Assembly: GCA_021820065.1 (NCBI GenBank)
Contig: JAKAEE010000027.1
Location: 1-40,564, forward strand
DNA: 40,564 bases
Source of the DNA: Bacteroidota bacterium
Lineage (GTDB): Bacteria > Bacteroidota > Ignavibacteria > Ignavibacteriales > Melioribacteraceae
Reading direction: 5' to 3'
The notes beneath the pieces are model-generated. The model had not been told where the DNA came from, did not search any database, and saw only the letters and a list, made by a program, of their open reading frames with translations. Shown here one piece after another: positions 17,546 to 24,671 of the stretch. Positions within the stretch are counted from its first letter, which is position 1. Every line of letters starts with the position of its first letter. Both the position numbers and the translations under genes were made by a program.

Positions 17546-19114
17546 TTATTTTGCGTAAGCAATTTTCCGGACTTCTCTGATAACCGTTACTTTAATTTGT
17601 CCGGGATATTCCATTTCTTCTTGAATCTTTTGAGCGATATCGTACGCCAAACGATCGGAAAAATTATCATCAACTTTATCCGGTTCAACCACAACGCGAA
17701 CTTCGCGTCCGGCTTGAATAGCATAAGTTTTAGCAACACCTTCAAAAGACTTGGCTAATGTTTCAAGATTTTCCAATCTCTTAACGTAGCTTTCGAGCGG
17801 TTCCCTACGTGCACCGGGTCTGGCACCGCTTATTGCGTCTGCCGCCTGAACCAATGCAGCTATCGGATGTTCCATTTCAATATCTTCATGGTGGCTTCCG
17901 ACTGCATTGACAACAATCGCATGTTCGTTGTACTTTTTGGTTAAGTCGTAACCAAGCAGTGCGTGAGGACCTTCAACACTTTTGTCAATAGTTTTACCGA
18001 CATCGTGGAGCAATCCGGCGCGTCTTGCTAAGTTAGTATCGAATCCAAGTTCTGCCGCCATGATACCGGTTAAGAAAGCAACTTCAATACTGTGTTGAAG
18101 TAAATTCTGTCCATAGCTCGAACGGTATTTCATCTTGCCGATGTGTTTAATTAATTCCGGATGAACTCCGTGTAAACCCAACTGAATTAATGTGTTCTCA
18201 CCTTCCCGCTGAATTTCTTCATCCAGTTCCTGTTCTACCTTTGCAACAATTTCTTCGATGCGTGCCGGATGAATTCTGCCGTCTGCAATTAATCTTTCCA
18301 AAGCAATTCTTGCTACTTCTCTTCTAAACTGATCGAATGCCGAAAGGATCACAGCTTCCGGCGTATCATCAACTATTACATCAACACCTGTCGCTGCTTC
18401 GAACGCGCGGATGTTTCTGCCTTCACGCCCAATGATTCTTCCTTTCATTTCGTCGTTCTGAATTTGGACTACGGAAACAGTCGATTCCACTGAATGATCT
18501 ACTGCAGTCCTTTGAATAGCTTGAACAACTATTCTCTGAGCTTCCTTCTTAGCATCAACTTTCGCTTGATCACGGATTTCTTTAATTGCCTGAGAAGCAT
18601 CGGTCTTTGCCTTGTTGATCATGTTCTCCATCAACATTTTCTTTGCTTCGTCTGACGTAAGCCCGGCTGTTTTTTCTAATCGAACATTCTGCTCGACAAT
18701 CAGTCTGTCTAGTTCAGCCTGCTTCCTCTCAGCATCCTCTTTTTGCTTGGCAATAACTTTTTCAGAATCCTTAATCGACTTTTCTTTCTGCGTAACTAAT
18801 TCATGTTTCTTTTCAAGATTCTCTTCACGTGATTCAAGCTGTTTTTCGTGGTTAACAAGTTTTTGACGTTTCTGATTTAACTCGTTATCAAACTCTTGTT
18901 TCTTCTTAAGCCACTCATCTTTCACTTCAAGAAGTTTCTCACGTTTAATATGCTTTGATTCTTTCTCAGCTTCCTCCAACACCTTGCTTGCCTGTTCCTT
19001 AGCATTCGCAAGGCTGTTCTTACCCATTTTTGAATTTATTATCCATCCTAGAAAGAATGAAAGAGAAACTGACGCTACAACAACTATCAAGACAATTACC
19101 AAATCAATCTGCAT
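17546..19114 (-). CDS. rny: Ribonuclease Y
   Basis: Membrane-anchored endoribonuclease that starts mRNA decay. Domain order is complete over 522 residues: an N-terminal membrane helix (about 4-24, VIVLIVVVASVSLSFFLGWI), a long charged coiled coil (about 30-190), a KH RNA-binding domain with the GRIIGREGRNIRAFE signature (about 225-240), and the HD phosphodiesterase domain with LLHDVGKTID (His-Asp at about 367-368) plus SHHEDIE. Its upstream region carries a structured RNA (19140-19355). A terminator follows directly. Neighbours zapA and the pheT/pheS block match the order seen in many Bacteroidota. Confidence 0.97.
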   Translation of the reverse strand: MQIDLVIVLIVVVASVSLSFFLGWIINSKMGKNSLANAKEQASKVLEEAEKESKHIKREKLLEVKDEWLKKKQEFDNELNQKRQKLVNHEKQLESREENLEKKHELVTQKEKSIKDSEKVIAKQKEDAERKQAELDRLIVEQNVRLEKTAGLTSDEAKKMLMENMINKAKTDASQAIKEIRDQAKVDAKKEAQRIVVQAIQRTAVDHSVESTVSVVQIQNDEMKGRIIGREGRNIRAFEAATGVDVIVDDTPEAVILSAFDQFRREVARIALERLIADGRIHPARIEEIVAKVEQELDEEIQREGENTLIQLGLHGVHPELIKHIGKMKYRSSYGQNLLQHSIEVAFLTGIMAAELGFDTNLARRAGLLHDVGKTIDKSVEGPHALLGYDLTKKYNEHAIVVNAVGSHHEDIEMEHPIAALVQAADAISGARPGARREPLESYVKRLENLETLAKSFEGVAKTYAIQAGREVRVVVEPDKVDDNFSDRLAYDIAQKIQEEMEYPGQIKVTVIREVRKIAYAK

Positions 19115-19139
19115 TTGCCCTCCTTAAAAGTATAATCAA

Positions 19140-19355
19140 AACCCGCTGCTGCCGGCCTTTATAGGAAAAGAACTGTCCTATAAATAATGTGGGAAACCGC
19201 CCAACGCTTTTTACTTCCACTGTCACGACCATGTCGCGTTCCCGACGAACCTGTCTGCCGACAGGCAAGATCGGGTGAGGCCTGTAATACACGTTGTGAG
19301 TCGATAACCCTATTTAGTACAATTTGTTAGTTCTTTTATAGAAACCGGCAGAGCG
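19140..19355 (-). ncRNA. ssrS: Probable 6S RNA (SsrS) between zapA and rny
   Basis: This non-coding gap of about 216 bases folds on the minus strand into one long rod. The 5' arm (19329-19351) pairs with the 3' arm (19149-19174): CTGCCGG with CCGGCAG and AAAAGAACT with AGTTCTTTT, separated by a small internal loop. The tip holds CCCGA/TCGGG enclosing the perfect hairpin CCTGTC-GGCA-GACAGG. The middle is unpaired or weakly paired, as expected for the 6S bubble that mimics an open promoter and binds sigma-factor-loaded RNA polymerase. Location is the strongest context: 6S RNA commonly lies beside zapA. Without about 30 bases of tip palindrome the length (about 186) fits 6S. I infer identity from fold and position, not from a covariance search. 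The exact ends are approximate. Confidence 0.55.
19241..19275. repeat. Dispersed palindrome at the tip of the 6S-like RNA
   Basis: CCTGTC (19250-19255) and GACAGG (19260-19265) form a six-pair hairpin with a four-base loop, enclosed by CCCGA (19241-19245) and TCGGG (19271-19275). A related GGCAGGCAAG-type palindrome occurs at 23490-23512, so this is likely one member of a dispersed repeat family. Translated, it gives the meaningless peptide LPVGRQV. Confidence 0.6.
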
Positions 19356-19360
19356 GAAAA

Positions 19361-19660
19361 TTAAGATGGGGTTGACATAAACTTAGATTCGTTTAAAAGA
19401 AGCTTTATTTTTTTGATTTTATCGGTGGCTTGTATGCTGAATTCACGAAATTTATTTTTTTCAACAAATAAATCGTATGCAATATTTAATGCTGCAATTA
19501 TCGCAATGGTATCTTTCGGTTGATCCGGTAATTCATCTCTGGTTTCTTCCATAATAGTATTAACATATTCAGCCAACTCAGCAGCAATATCCTGGTTATC
19601 CACTAAGAGTGAGTATTCTTTATCAAATATTTTAACTTTCAGCTTCTTTTTTTCGTTCAT
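19361..19660 (-). CDS. zapA: Cell division protein ZapA
   Basis: Small FtsZ-associated protein that cross-links FtsZ protofilaments at mid-cell. The 99-residue protein starts KKLKVKIFDKEYSLLVDNQD, the usual ZapA N-terminal beta segment, followed by an AAELAEYVNTIMEE helix, DTIAIIAALNIAYDLF, and a C-terminal helix that would form the coiled-coil dimer. It lies 30 bases after a 104-residue coiled-coil gene and directly before the 6S-like RNA. Short and divergent, as the family usually is, but the pattern and context agree. Confidence 0.85.
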   Translation of the reverse strand: MNEKKKLKVKIFDKEYSLLVDNQDIAAELAEYVNTIMEETRDELPDQPKDTIAIIAALNIAYDLFVEKNKFREFSIQATDKIKKIKLLLNESKFMSTPS

Positions 19661-19690
19661 TTTATGTTTAGTCCATCAATTCAAATTAAA

Positions 19691-20005
19691 TTAAGAACGT
19701 AAATGATAGTCTAACTTTGCTATCAAATCGTTAATCTTGCTCTTTAGAGCTTCTTTTTCCTCCACGTTTAATGTTTCGTTTCCGTATAAGTTTTCCTGGT
19801 TAAATAACGACTTACTAACTTTCGATTCGATTTCATTAATTTTTTTCTTTAGTGAATCGTTTTCCCTTTCAAGTAATGTGATACGATTGCTAAGAGCCTG
19901 ATTGGCTTCTAGAAGTTCTCCGCCTCTTTGAATGAAATAATAAATTTGTTTCTCAAGAGCATTGAGCTCGTCGAGGAACATATCATATTTCGAACCTTCT
20001 GCCAA
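19691..20005 (-). CDS. Small coiled-coil protein, possible ZapA partner
   Basis: 104 residues, almost entirely predicted coiled coil: heptads run from about residue 12 to 65 (LDELNALEKQIYYFIQRG, then LLEANQALSNRITLLEREND and SLKKKINEIESKV), with a second short helix at the C-terminus (EEKEALKSKINDLIAKLDYH). There is no signal peptide or membrane segment, so it is cytosolic. It begins immediately after the pheT stop and is followed by zapA, a position often occupied in Bacteroidota by a short uncharacterised coiled-coil gene. It recalls ZapB in size and composition, but I cannot show homology. Function unknown; involvement in division is inferred from adjacency only. Confidence 0.75.
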   Translation of the reverse strand: MAEGSKYDMFLDELNALEKQIYYFIQRGGELLEANQALSNRITLLERENDSLKKKINEIESKVSKSLFNQENLYGNETLNVEEKEALKSKINDLIAKLDYHLRS

Positions 20006-22468
20006 TCAGCTTCCTCTTAATTTACCATTAAGTTTTTGTTCTACCGCTTTGATTGCATTTCTAAATTCTTTATCAACTTCTTCTTCGGTAAGGGTGCGAT
20101 TCTCGTGATAGTATTCAAGTTGAAACGCAAGACTCTTTTTTCCCTTACCTAAGCTTTCACTTTGAAAGATATCAAATAACTTTATATTATGCAACAAGTT
20201 AGAACTAACACTTTTTATGACTTCAATAATCGAGTGTGAGTCGATTGAAATATCTAAGACAAAAGCAAAGTCCCGATAAACCTTAGGATACTTAAGCAGA
20301 TCATGAAATGTTCGCTCAGGTACAGCAATTTGCTTCAAAGTGGCTAAATCCATTTCGAAAACAAATACTTCCTGGTCCACATCAAACAACATGCATGCTT
20401 CTTTTTTGACTTTGCCACCATATCCAAGAACTTGGTTTCCGATCAAGAAATTAAAAATCGTTTCTAAATGAGAATCATCTGCAGTTGGGTAACTAACAGT
20501 AAATGCGCTATTACACATCAGTTTATTTAGGAAAGATTCAACAAATCCTTTAAGATCATATACATCGAATACTCTATCCTGAGCAAACCAATCGGTTCTT
20601 AACTCGTTGCCAGTAAGACAAACTAACAAACATTCAGACTCACGGAAATCGTCAAAACTGGAAATGTTTTTCTCAGTGATTTTTTCGAACACTTTCCCGA
20701 TTTCGAATAACTTCAAATCATGCTCATTCACTTTAAGATTATTCGAAATTGTTGTCAGCATTCCAGGCAATAAAGACGGACGTAAATGAGACAGTTCACT
20801 GCTCTGGGGATTCAGAACGTTAATTGGTTTGCCAAATTTTTCGGCGATACTTTCACTCAGAAAGGAATTCGTAATTATCTCATAGAATCCAAGTGAGTTA
20901 AGCATATTTCTAACATTTCCGTCGAAAGCGGAATGATCAACTTTTTGTTCGAGTGTGACACCCATTTTATTTATTTCAGGGATCTTATTGTATCCGTAAA
21001 TTCTTGCTACCTCTTCAATTAAATCTATTTCTCGTTCAATGTCGTGGCGGCTTGGAGGAATAACAACGTCTATAAAATCCTTCCCTTTGTAACCTATATC
21101 AAATCGTGGCAAAAGTTTTTCTTGTATTGTCTTTTGGCTATCATCACCCAAGATTTCAAAACCTAAACGAATCAGAATACGCTTGACTTCTTTCGCACTG
21201 ATATCGTATCCAAGAATTTTATTAATTCTTGAAAAACGAAGCGATGTTTTCTTCTTATCAACTGGATTCGGATAAGCATCAATTTCACCTGAAGCTATTT
21301 CTCCTCCAGCGGTTTCTTGTATCAATTGAGAGGCACGACGAGCCGCCCATTTTGTAATTCCCAGATCTGTTCCTCTTTCAAACCGAAATGATGCATCAGT
21401 TGAAAGACCAAGATGTTTTGCAGTTCTTCTTATAGACGATGGATTGAAGAATGCACTTTCTATCAAAATATTTTTTGTTGAAGACATTACTTCGGAATTT
21501 TCACCACCCATTACGCCGGCAATAGCTACGGGTTTAGCGCCGTCACAAATCATTAGATCTTTTTGATCTAATTCTCTTTCCTTAGAATCGAGCGTTGTAA
21601 ATTTTTTGTCGTTCCCTGCCTGACGAACAACTATTTTCTTCCCATTGAGATTATCCAGATCAAACGCATGCAGAGGTTGGCCAACTTCGTATAGCACAAA
21701 ATTGGTAACGTCAACAACATTATTGATTGGGCGCAGCCCGATGCTTTTCAATCTTTTCTTCAACCAGTCCGGCGATTCTTTTATTTCGACATTTGAAACA
21801 ACTTTGCCTACATACCTTGGACAATTAATCGCGTCAATTATTTCAACTGTTGCTAGCTCTTCGGATTTCTTCTTCGATTCAGAGAATTCAACTTTAGGAA
21901 GTTTTATATCGCGATCAAAAAGTGCAGAGAGATCGCGCGCTACACCGATATGACTCAAAGCATCTGCACGGTTAGGAGTTATTGCTACCTCAAGAATTAC
22001 ATCATTCATTTCCAAAGCATCGCTAATCGGCATGCCTTCTTTCAAACTGGGATTCAAGACAATGATTCCCTCGTGATTTTCGCTGATGCCGAGCTCACGC
22101 TCCGAGCAAATCATACCAAAAGAAACTTCGCCACGAATCTTTGCTTTCTCAAGTTTCATTTCTCCGTTAGGAATGACTGCACCAACCTTTGCAAATGCAA
22201 CCTTCTGCCCCGCTGCAACATTAGGCGCACCGCACACAACATTGTAATCTTGAGTACCATCGCTTACCGTGCATACCGAAAGTTTATCTGCATTCGGATG
22301 TTTCTTAGCTTCCTTAACAAAACCGACAACAATTTTTTCAAACTGTTTCGCTTGATCAAGAACCTCCTCAACTTCTAACCCGGCATAAGTAAGCTTATCA
22401 ACTATTTCGGAAACAGAAATGTCTTTGAGATCGATGTAATCATTTAACCAATTAAGAGAAATTTTCAA
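20006..22468 (-). CDS. pheT: Phenylalanine-tRNA ligase beta subunit
   Basis: Beta subunit of the alpha2-beta2 PheRS; holds the editing site and tRNA-binding domains. At 820 residues it is full length. Domain landmarks in order: N-terminal KISLNWLNDYIDL, the EMAP-II-like tRNA-binding domain (about 40-150, with HPNADKLSVCTVSDG and VVCGAPNVAAGQKVAFA), B3/B4 editing domain (about 210-390, with NVVDVTNFVLYEVGQPLHAFD), B5 domain (about 400-480), the core synthetase-like domain (about 490-700) and a C-terminal ferredoxin-fold anticodon-binding domain (FHDLLKYPKVYRDFAFVLD). It follows pheS by 19 bases and is directly followed by the coiled-coil gene. Confidence 0.97.
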   Translation of the reverse strand: MKISLNWLNDYIDLKDISVSEIVDKLTYAGLEVEEVLDQAKQFEKIVVGFVKEAKKHPNADKLSVCTVSDGTQDYNVVCGAPNVAAGQKVAFAKVGAVIPNGEMKLEKAKIRGEVSFGMICSERELGISENHEGIIVLNPSLKEGMPISDALEMNDVILEVAITPNRADALSHIGVARDLSALFDRDIKLPKVEFSESKKKSEELATVEIIDAINCPRYVGKVVSNVEIKESPDWLKKRLKSIGLRPINNVVDVTNFVLYEVGQPLHAFDLDNLNGKKIVVRQAGNDKKFTTLDSKERELDQKDLMICDGAKPVAIAGVMGGENSEVMSSTKNILIESAFFNPSSIRRTAKHLGLSTDASFRFERGTDLGITKWAARRASQLIQETAGGEIASGEIDAYPNPVDKKKTSLRFSRINKILGYDISAKEVKRILIRLGFEILGDDSQKTIQEKLLPRFDIGYKGKDFIDVVIPPSRHDIEREIDLIEEVARIYGYNKIPEINKMGVTLEQKVDHSAFDGNVRNMLNSLGFYEIITNSFLSESIAEKFGKPINVLNPQSSELSHLRPSLLPGMLTTISNNLKVNEHDLKLFEIGKVFEKITEKNISSFDDFRESECLLVCLTGNELRTDWFAQDRVFDVYDLKGFVESFLNKLMCNSAFTVSYPTADDSHLETIFNFLIGNQVLGYGGKVKKEACMLFDVDQEVFVFEMDLATLKQIAVPERTFHDLLKYPKVYRDFAFVLDISIDSHSIIEVIKSVSSNLLHNIKLFDIFQSESLGKGKKSLAFQLEYYHENRTLTEEEVDKEFRNAIKAVEQKLNGKLRGS

Positions 22469-22487
22469 TTCATCACCTTTTAACTTA

Positions 22488-23477
22488 TCAGAATTGCGTC
22501 AAGAAACGCTTATCGTTATCAAACAAAATTCGAATATCATCAATGCCATATTTTCGCATAGCGGTTCTTTCAATTCCCATACCGAATGCATACCCAACAT
22601 ATTTTTCGGAATCGATACCAACATTTGTTAGAACGTTCGGATCAACCATTCCGCATCCAAGTATTTCAAGCCATCTTCCTTCTTTTCCTTTCGGCTGCCA
22701 CCAAACATCCATTTCGGCGCTCGGCTCTGTGAACGGGAAAAAGCTCGCACGAAATCTGTACGGTACATCTTTACCGTAAAATTGTTTTACGAACGCAACG
22801 AGCGTTCCCTTCAACTCTGCAAAAGTAATGTCTGTATCAACGACTAATCCTTCCACTTGATGGAACAGACAATAACTTTTCGCGCTGATCGCTTCATTAC
22901 GAAAAACTTTACCCGGCATCAAAGCGCGTATAGGCGGTTTCTTTTGTTCCATTAATCTAATTTGAACCGGAGAAGTATGCGTCCGCAATAAAAAGTCTTC
23001 CGAGACAAAAAAAGTGTCTTGCATATCACGCGCAGGATGATCCGCCGGAAAATTTAACGCGCCGAAGTTGTAGTAATCGGATTCAAGTTCGGGACCTTCA
23101 TAAACAGAAAAACCCCAACCTTTGAAAATTTCTTTTATCTCATCCAGTGTTTGAATCAGAATATGTTTGCTGCCGATTTCTCTTGTGCGACCGGGCAGTG
23201 AAAGATCGATGTAGCTTTCTGAAGAAACTTTTTCTTTGTCGAACTTAATTTTCAGTTCATCAAACTTTGATTGCGTGTGCATCTTGAGTTCGTTTAACGC
23301 TTGACCGACAATCCGTTTTTCTTCCTTAGGAACATCTTTCAGCGAATCGAACAATTGAGAGACAAGACCTTTTCTACCGAGATATTTTATGCGCAGTTCT
23401 TCCAGTGTAGCGAAATCGTTCGCTTTCGATAAATCTTCGTCAAAGCTTTTTCGGGTTTCACCAATTTTTTTTAGCAT
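22488..23477 (-). CDS. pheS: Phenylalanine-tRNA ligase alpha subunit
   Basis: Catalytic subunit of PheRS (class II). The 329-residue protein has an N-terminal helical tRNA-binding arm (about 1-85, with LGRKGLVSQLF) and the class II core: motif 2 region VFRNEAISAKSYCLFHQVEG, FFPFTEPSAEMDVWW, GRWLEILGCGMVDPNVL, and motif 3 GYAFGMGIERTAMRKYGIDD. A terminator plus a palindromic repeat lies between rplT and this gene, so pheST may have its own promoter or depend on read-through. I saw no T-box or leader peptide in the short gap. Confidence 0.97.
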   Translation of the reverse strand: MLKKIGETRKSFDEDLSKANDFATLEELRIKYLGRKGLVSQLFDSLKDVPKEEKRIVGQALNELKMHTQSKFDELKIKFDKEKVSSESYIDLSLPGRTREIGSKHILIQTLDEIKEIFKGWGFSVYEGPELESDYYNFGALNFPADHPARDMQDTFFVSEDFLLRTHTSPVQIRLMEQKKPPIRALMPGKVFRNEAISAKSYCLFHQVEGLVVDTDITFAELKGTLVAFVKQFYGKDVPYRFRASFFPFTEPSAEMDVWWQPKGKEGRWLEILGCGMVDPNVLTNVGIDSEKYVGYAFGMGIERTAMRKYGIDDIRILFDNDKRFLTQF

Positions 23478-23489
23478 TTCAGTTGTCCC

Positions 23490-23512
23490 GAGAACCCGCC
23501 TAAGGCAGGCAA
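23490..23512. repeat. Dispersed palindrome between rplT and pheS
   Basis: The sequence CCCGCCTAAGGCAGGC is centred on the palindrome GCCTAAGGC and ends in GGCAGGCAAG. The same end, CAGGCAAG, closes the palindrome at 19241-19275. It lies between the rplT terminator and the pheS start and is non-coding. Confidence 0.55.
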
Positions 23513-23516
23513 GTTT

Positions 23517-23559
23517 AAAAAAATTCCCTCCCGAAACTCTTTAACAAGTTCGAGAGGGA
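23517..23559 (-). terminator. Rho-independent terminator after rplT
   Basis: On the minus strand TCCCTC (23554-23559) pairs with GAGGGA (23525-23530), extended inward by CGAAC/GTTTCG with a one-base bulge, and is followed by seven T. It begins 6 bases after the rplT stop and should end or attenuate the thrS-infC-rpmI-rplT transcript before pheS. Confidence 0.8.
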
Positions 23560-23564
23560 CAGAA

Positions 23565-23912
23565 TTAGTTCAGTGCAAATTTCACTATTTCAGAAAACGA
23601 TTGTGGATTTTCAACTGCAATACTTGCTAAAAGTTTTCTGTTGATAGCGATTCCTTTTGATTCGAGCGCGTGCATTAGACGTGAATACGTTGTTCCGTTT
23701 TGTCTTGCAGCAGCGTTTATTCTTACTATCCACAAAGAACGGAATACTCGTTTTTTCAGTTTGCGATCACGATATGCGTGAACCAAACCTTTTTCGACAT
23801 GAGTTTTTGCAACTGTGAGGACTTTGGATCGGGCGCCCCAATAGCCTTTCGCCATTTTAAGTACTTTTTTGCGTCTTTGTTTCGACGCAGAGTGATTTAC
23901 TGATCTAGGCAT
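23565..23912 (-). CDS. rplT: Large ribosomal subunit protein bL20
   Basis: Binds 23S rRNA domain I early in 50S assembly. The 115-residue sequence is canonical: [67 protein letters not shown]. It follows rpmI by 15 bases in the conserved infC-rpmI-rplT cluster. In several bacteria L20 represses this cluster by binding its mRNA; no obvious operator mimic was found here by eye. Confidence 0.98.
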   Translation of the reverse strand: MPRSVNHSASKQRRKKVLKMAKGYWGARSKVLTVAKTHVEKGLVHAYRDRKLKKRVFRSLWIVRINAAARQNGTTYSRLMHALESKGIAINRKLLASIAVENPQSFSEIVKFALN

Positions 23913-23927
23913 GGCACTACTTTCTCC

Positions 23928-24119
23928 TTATTGAATCAAGATTTTAATTCTCTTCTGCTCTTCCTTGGAAACTAGAGTTGATTTTCTCAATCCTCTTTTT
24001 CTCTTGGTAGATTTCGAAGTTAAAATATGCGATTTGTACGCTTTGTTTCTTTTTACTTTTCCGGAACCTGTCTTTCTGAATCTCTTTGAGGCTCCACTAT
24101 TACTTTTCATCTTGGGCAT
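23928..24119 (-). CDS. rpmI: Large ribosomal subunit protein bL35
   Basis: Small very basic 50S protein. The 63 residues show the family pattern [47 protein letters not shown]. It lies 12 bases downstream of infC and 15 bases upstream of rplT, the usual order. Confidence 0.97.
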   Translation of the reverse strand: MPKMKSNSGASKRFRKTGSGKVKRNKAYKSHILTSKSTKRKRGLRKSTLVSKEEQKRIKILIQ

Positions 24120-24131
24120 TCTGTCACCTAT

Positions 24132-24659
24132 CTATTTTTTCTTTTTGCCTTTTTGCGGTGCTAATATTGTGTGCATTGCTCTTCCTTCAAACTTTGGTTC
24201 CTGTTCAACTTTTGCTACGTCTTCAAGTCTTTCAATGAACCGTCTTAGCAATGCTTCGCCGATTTCCGTATAAGCTAACTCTCTGCCTTTGAAAATAACA
24301 GAAACTTTTACTTTATCGCCATCCTCAATAAAATTAACAGCGTGTCTTGCTTTAAAATCAAAATCATGTGTATCAGTGTTCGGGTGTAAACGTATCTCTT
24401 TTAAAACGCTAACCTGTTGTTTTTTCTTCTGAAGTTTTTCTCTCTTCTGTTGTTCGTATGCAAACTTGCCATAATCGATAACCTTACAGACGGGCGGAGT
24501 TGCCTGCGGTGCAATTTCAACAAGATCCATCTGAGCTTCTTCTGCTTTTTTCAGTGCTTCCTTTACAGAAACAACGCCAAGCTGCTCGCCGTTAGGTCCA
24601 ATGAGCCGCACTTCAGGAATTCTAATCTCCTGATTGACTCGAAATTTTATTTGAGTGAT
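24132..24659 (-). CDS. infC: Translation initiation factor IF-3, apparent AUC start
   Basis: Binds the 30S subunit, prevents premature 50S joining and rejects non-AUG initiation. The N-domain begins FRVNQEIRIPEVRLIGPNGE, followed by the linker region with YGKFAYEQQKREKLQKKK and a C-domain ending ILAPQKGKKKK. A GTG at 24611 lies inside this conserved block (the V of PEVRLIG) and would remove the essential start of the N-domain. Upstream in the same frame there is no ATG, GTG or TTG before the thrS TAA at 24674-24672. The best start is ATC at 24659-24657, six bases after a clear AGAGAGG ribosome-binding site; ATA at 24650 is a poorer alternative. The resulting 175 residues match the usual length. 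Rare starts (AUU in Escherichia coli) are known to let IF3 limit its own synthesis. Confidence 0.93.
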   Translation of the reverse strand: MTQIKFRVNQEIRIPEVRLIGPNGEQLGVVSVKEALKKAEEAQMDLVEIAPQATPPVCKVIDYGKFAYEQQKREKLQKKKQQVSVLKEIRLHPNTDTHDFDFKARHAVNFIEDGDKVKVSVIFKGRELAYTEIGEALLRRFIERLEDVAKVEQEPKFEGRAMHTILAPQKGKKKK

Positions 24660-24671
24660 ATAGAACCTCTC

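Noticed and set aside
19104..19292. 62-residue minus-strand frame upstream of rny containing LPVGRQV
   Set aside because: It is the translation of the dispersed palindrome and the 6S-like RNA; no ribosome-binding site and no coding-like composition.
23478..23564. T-box or leader-peptide attenuator for pheST
   Set aside because: Only a terminator for rplT and a palindrome are visible; no specifier loop, T-box sequence or Phe-rich leader frame.
24132..24611. infC starting at the GTG at 24611
   Set aside because: It would cut off the conserved VNQEIRIPE block that is intact and in frame just upstream.
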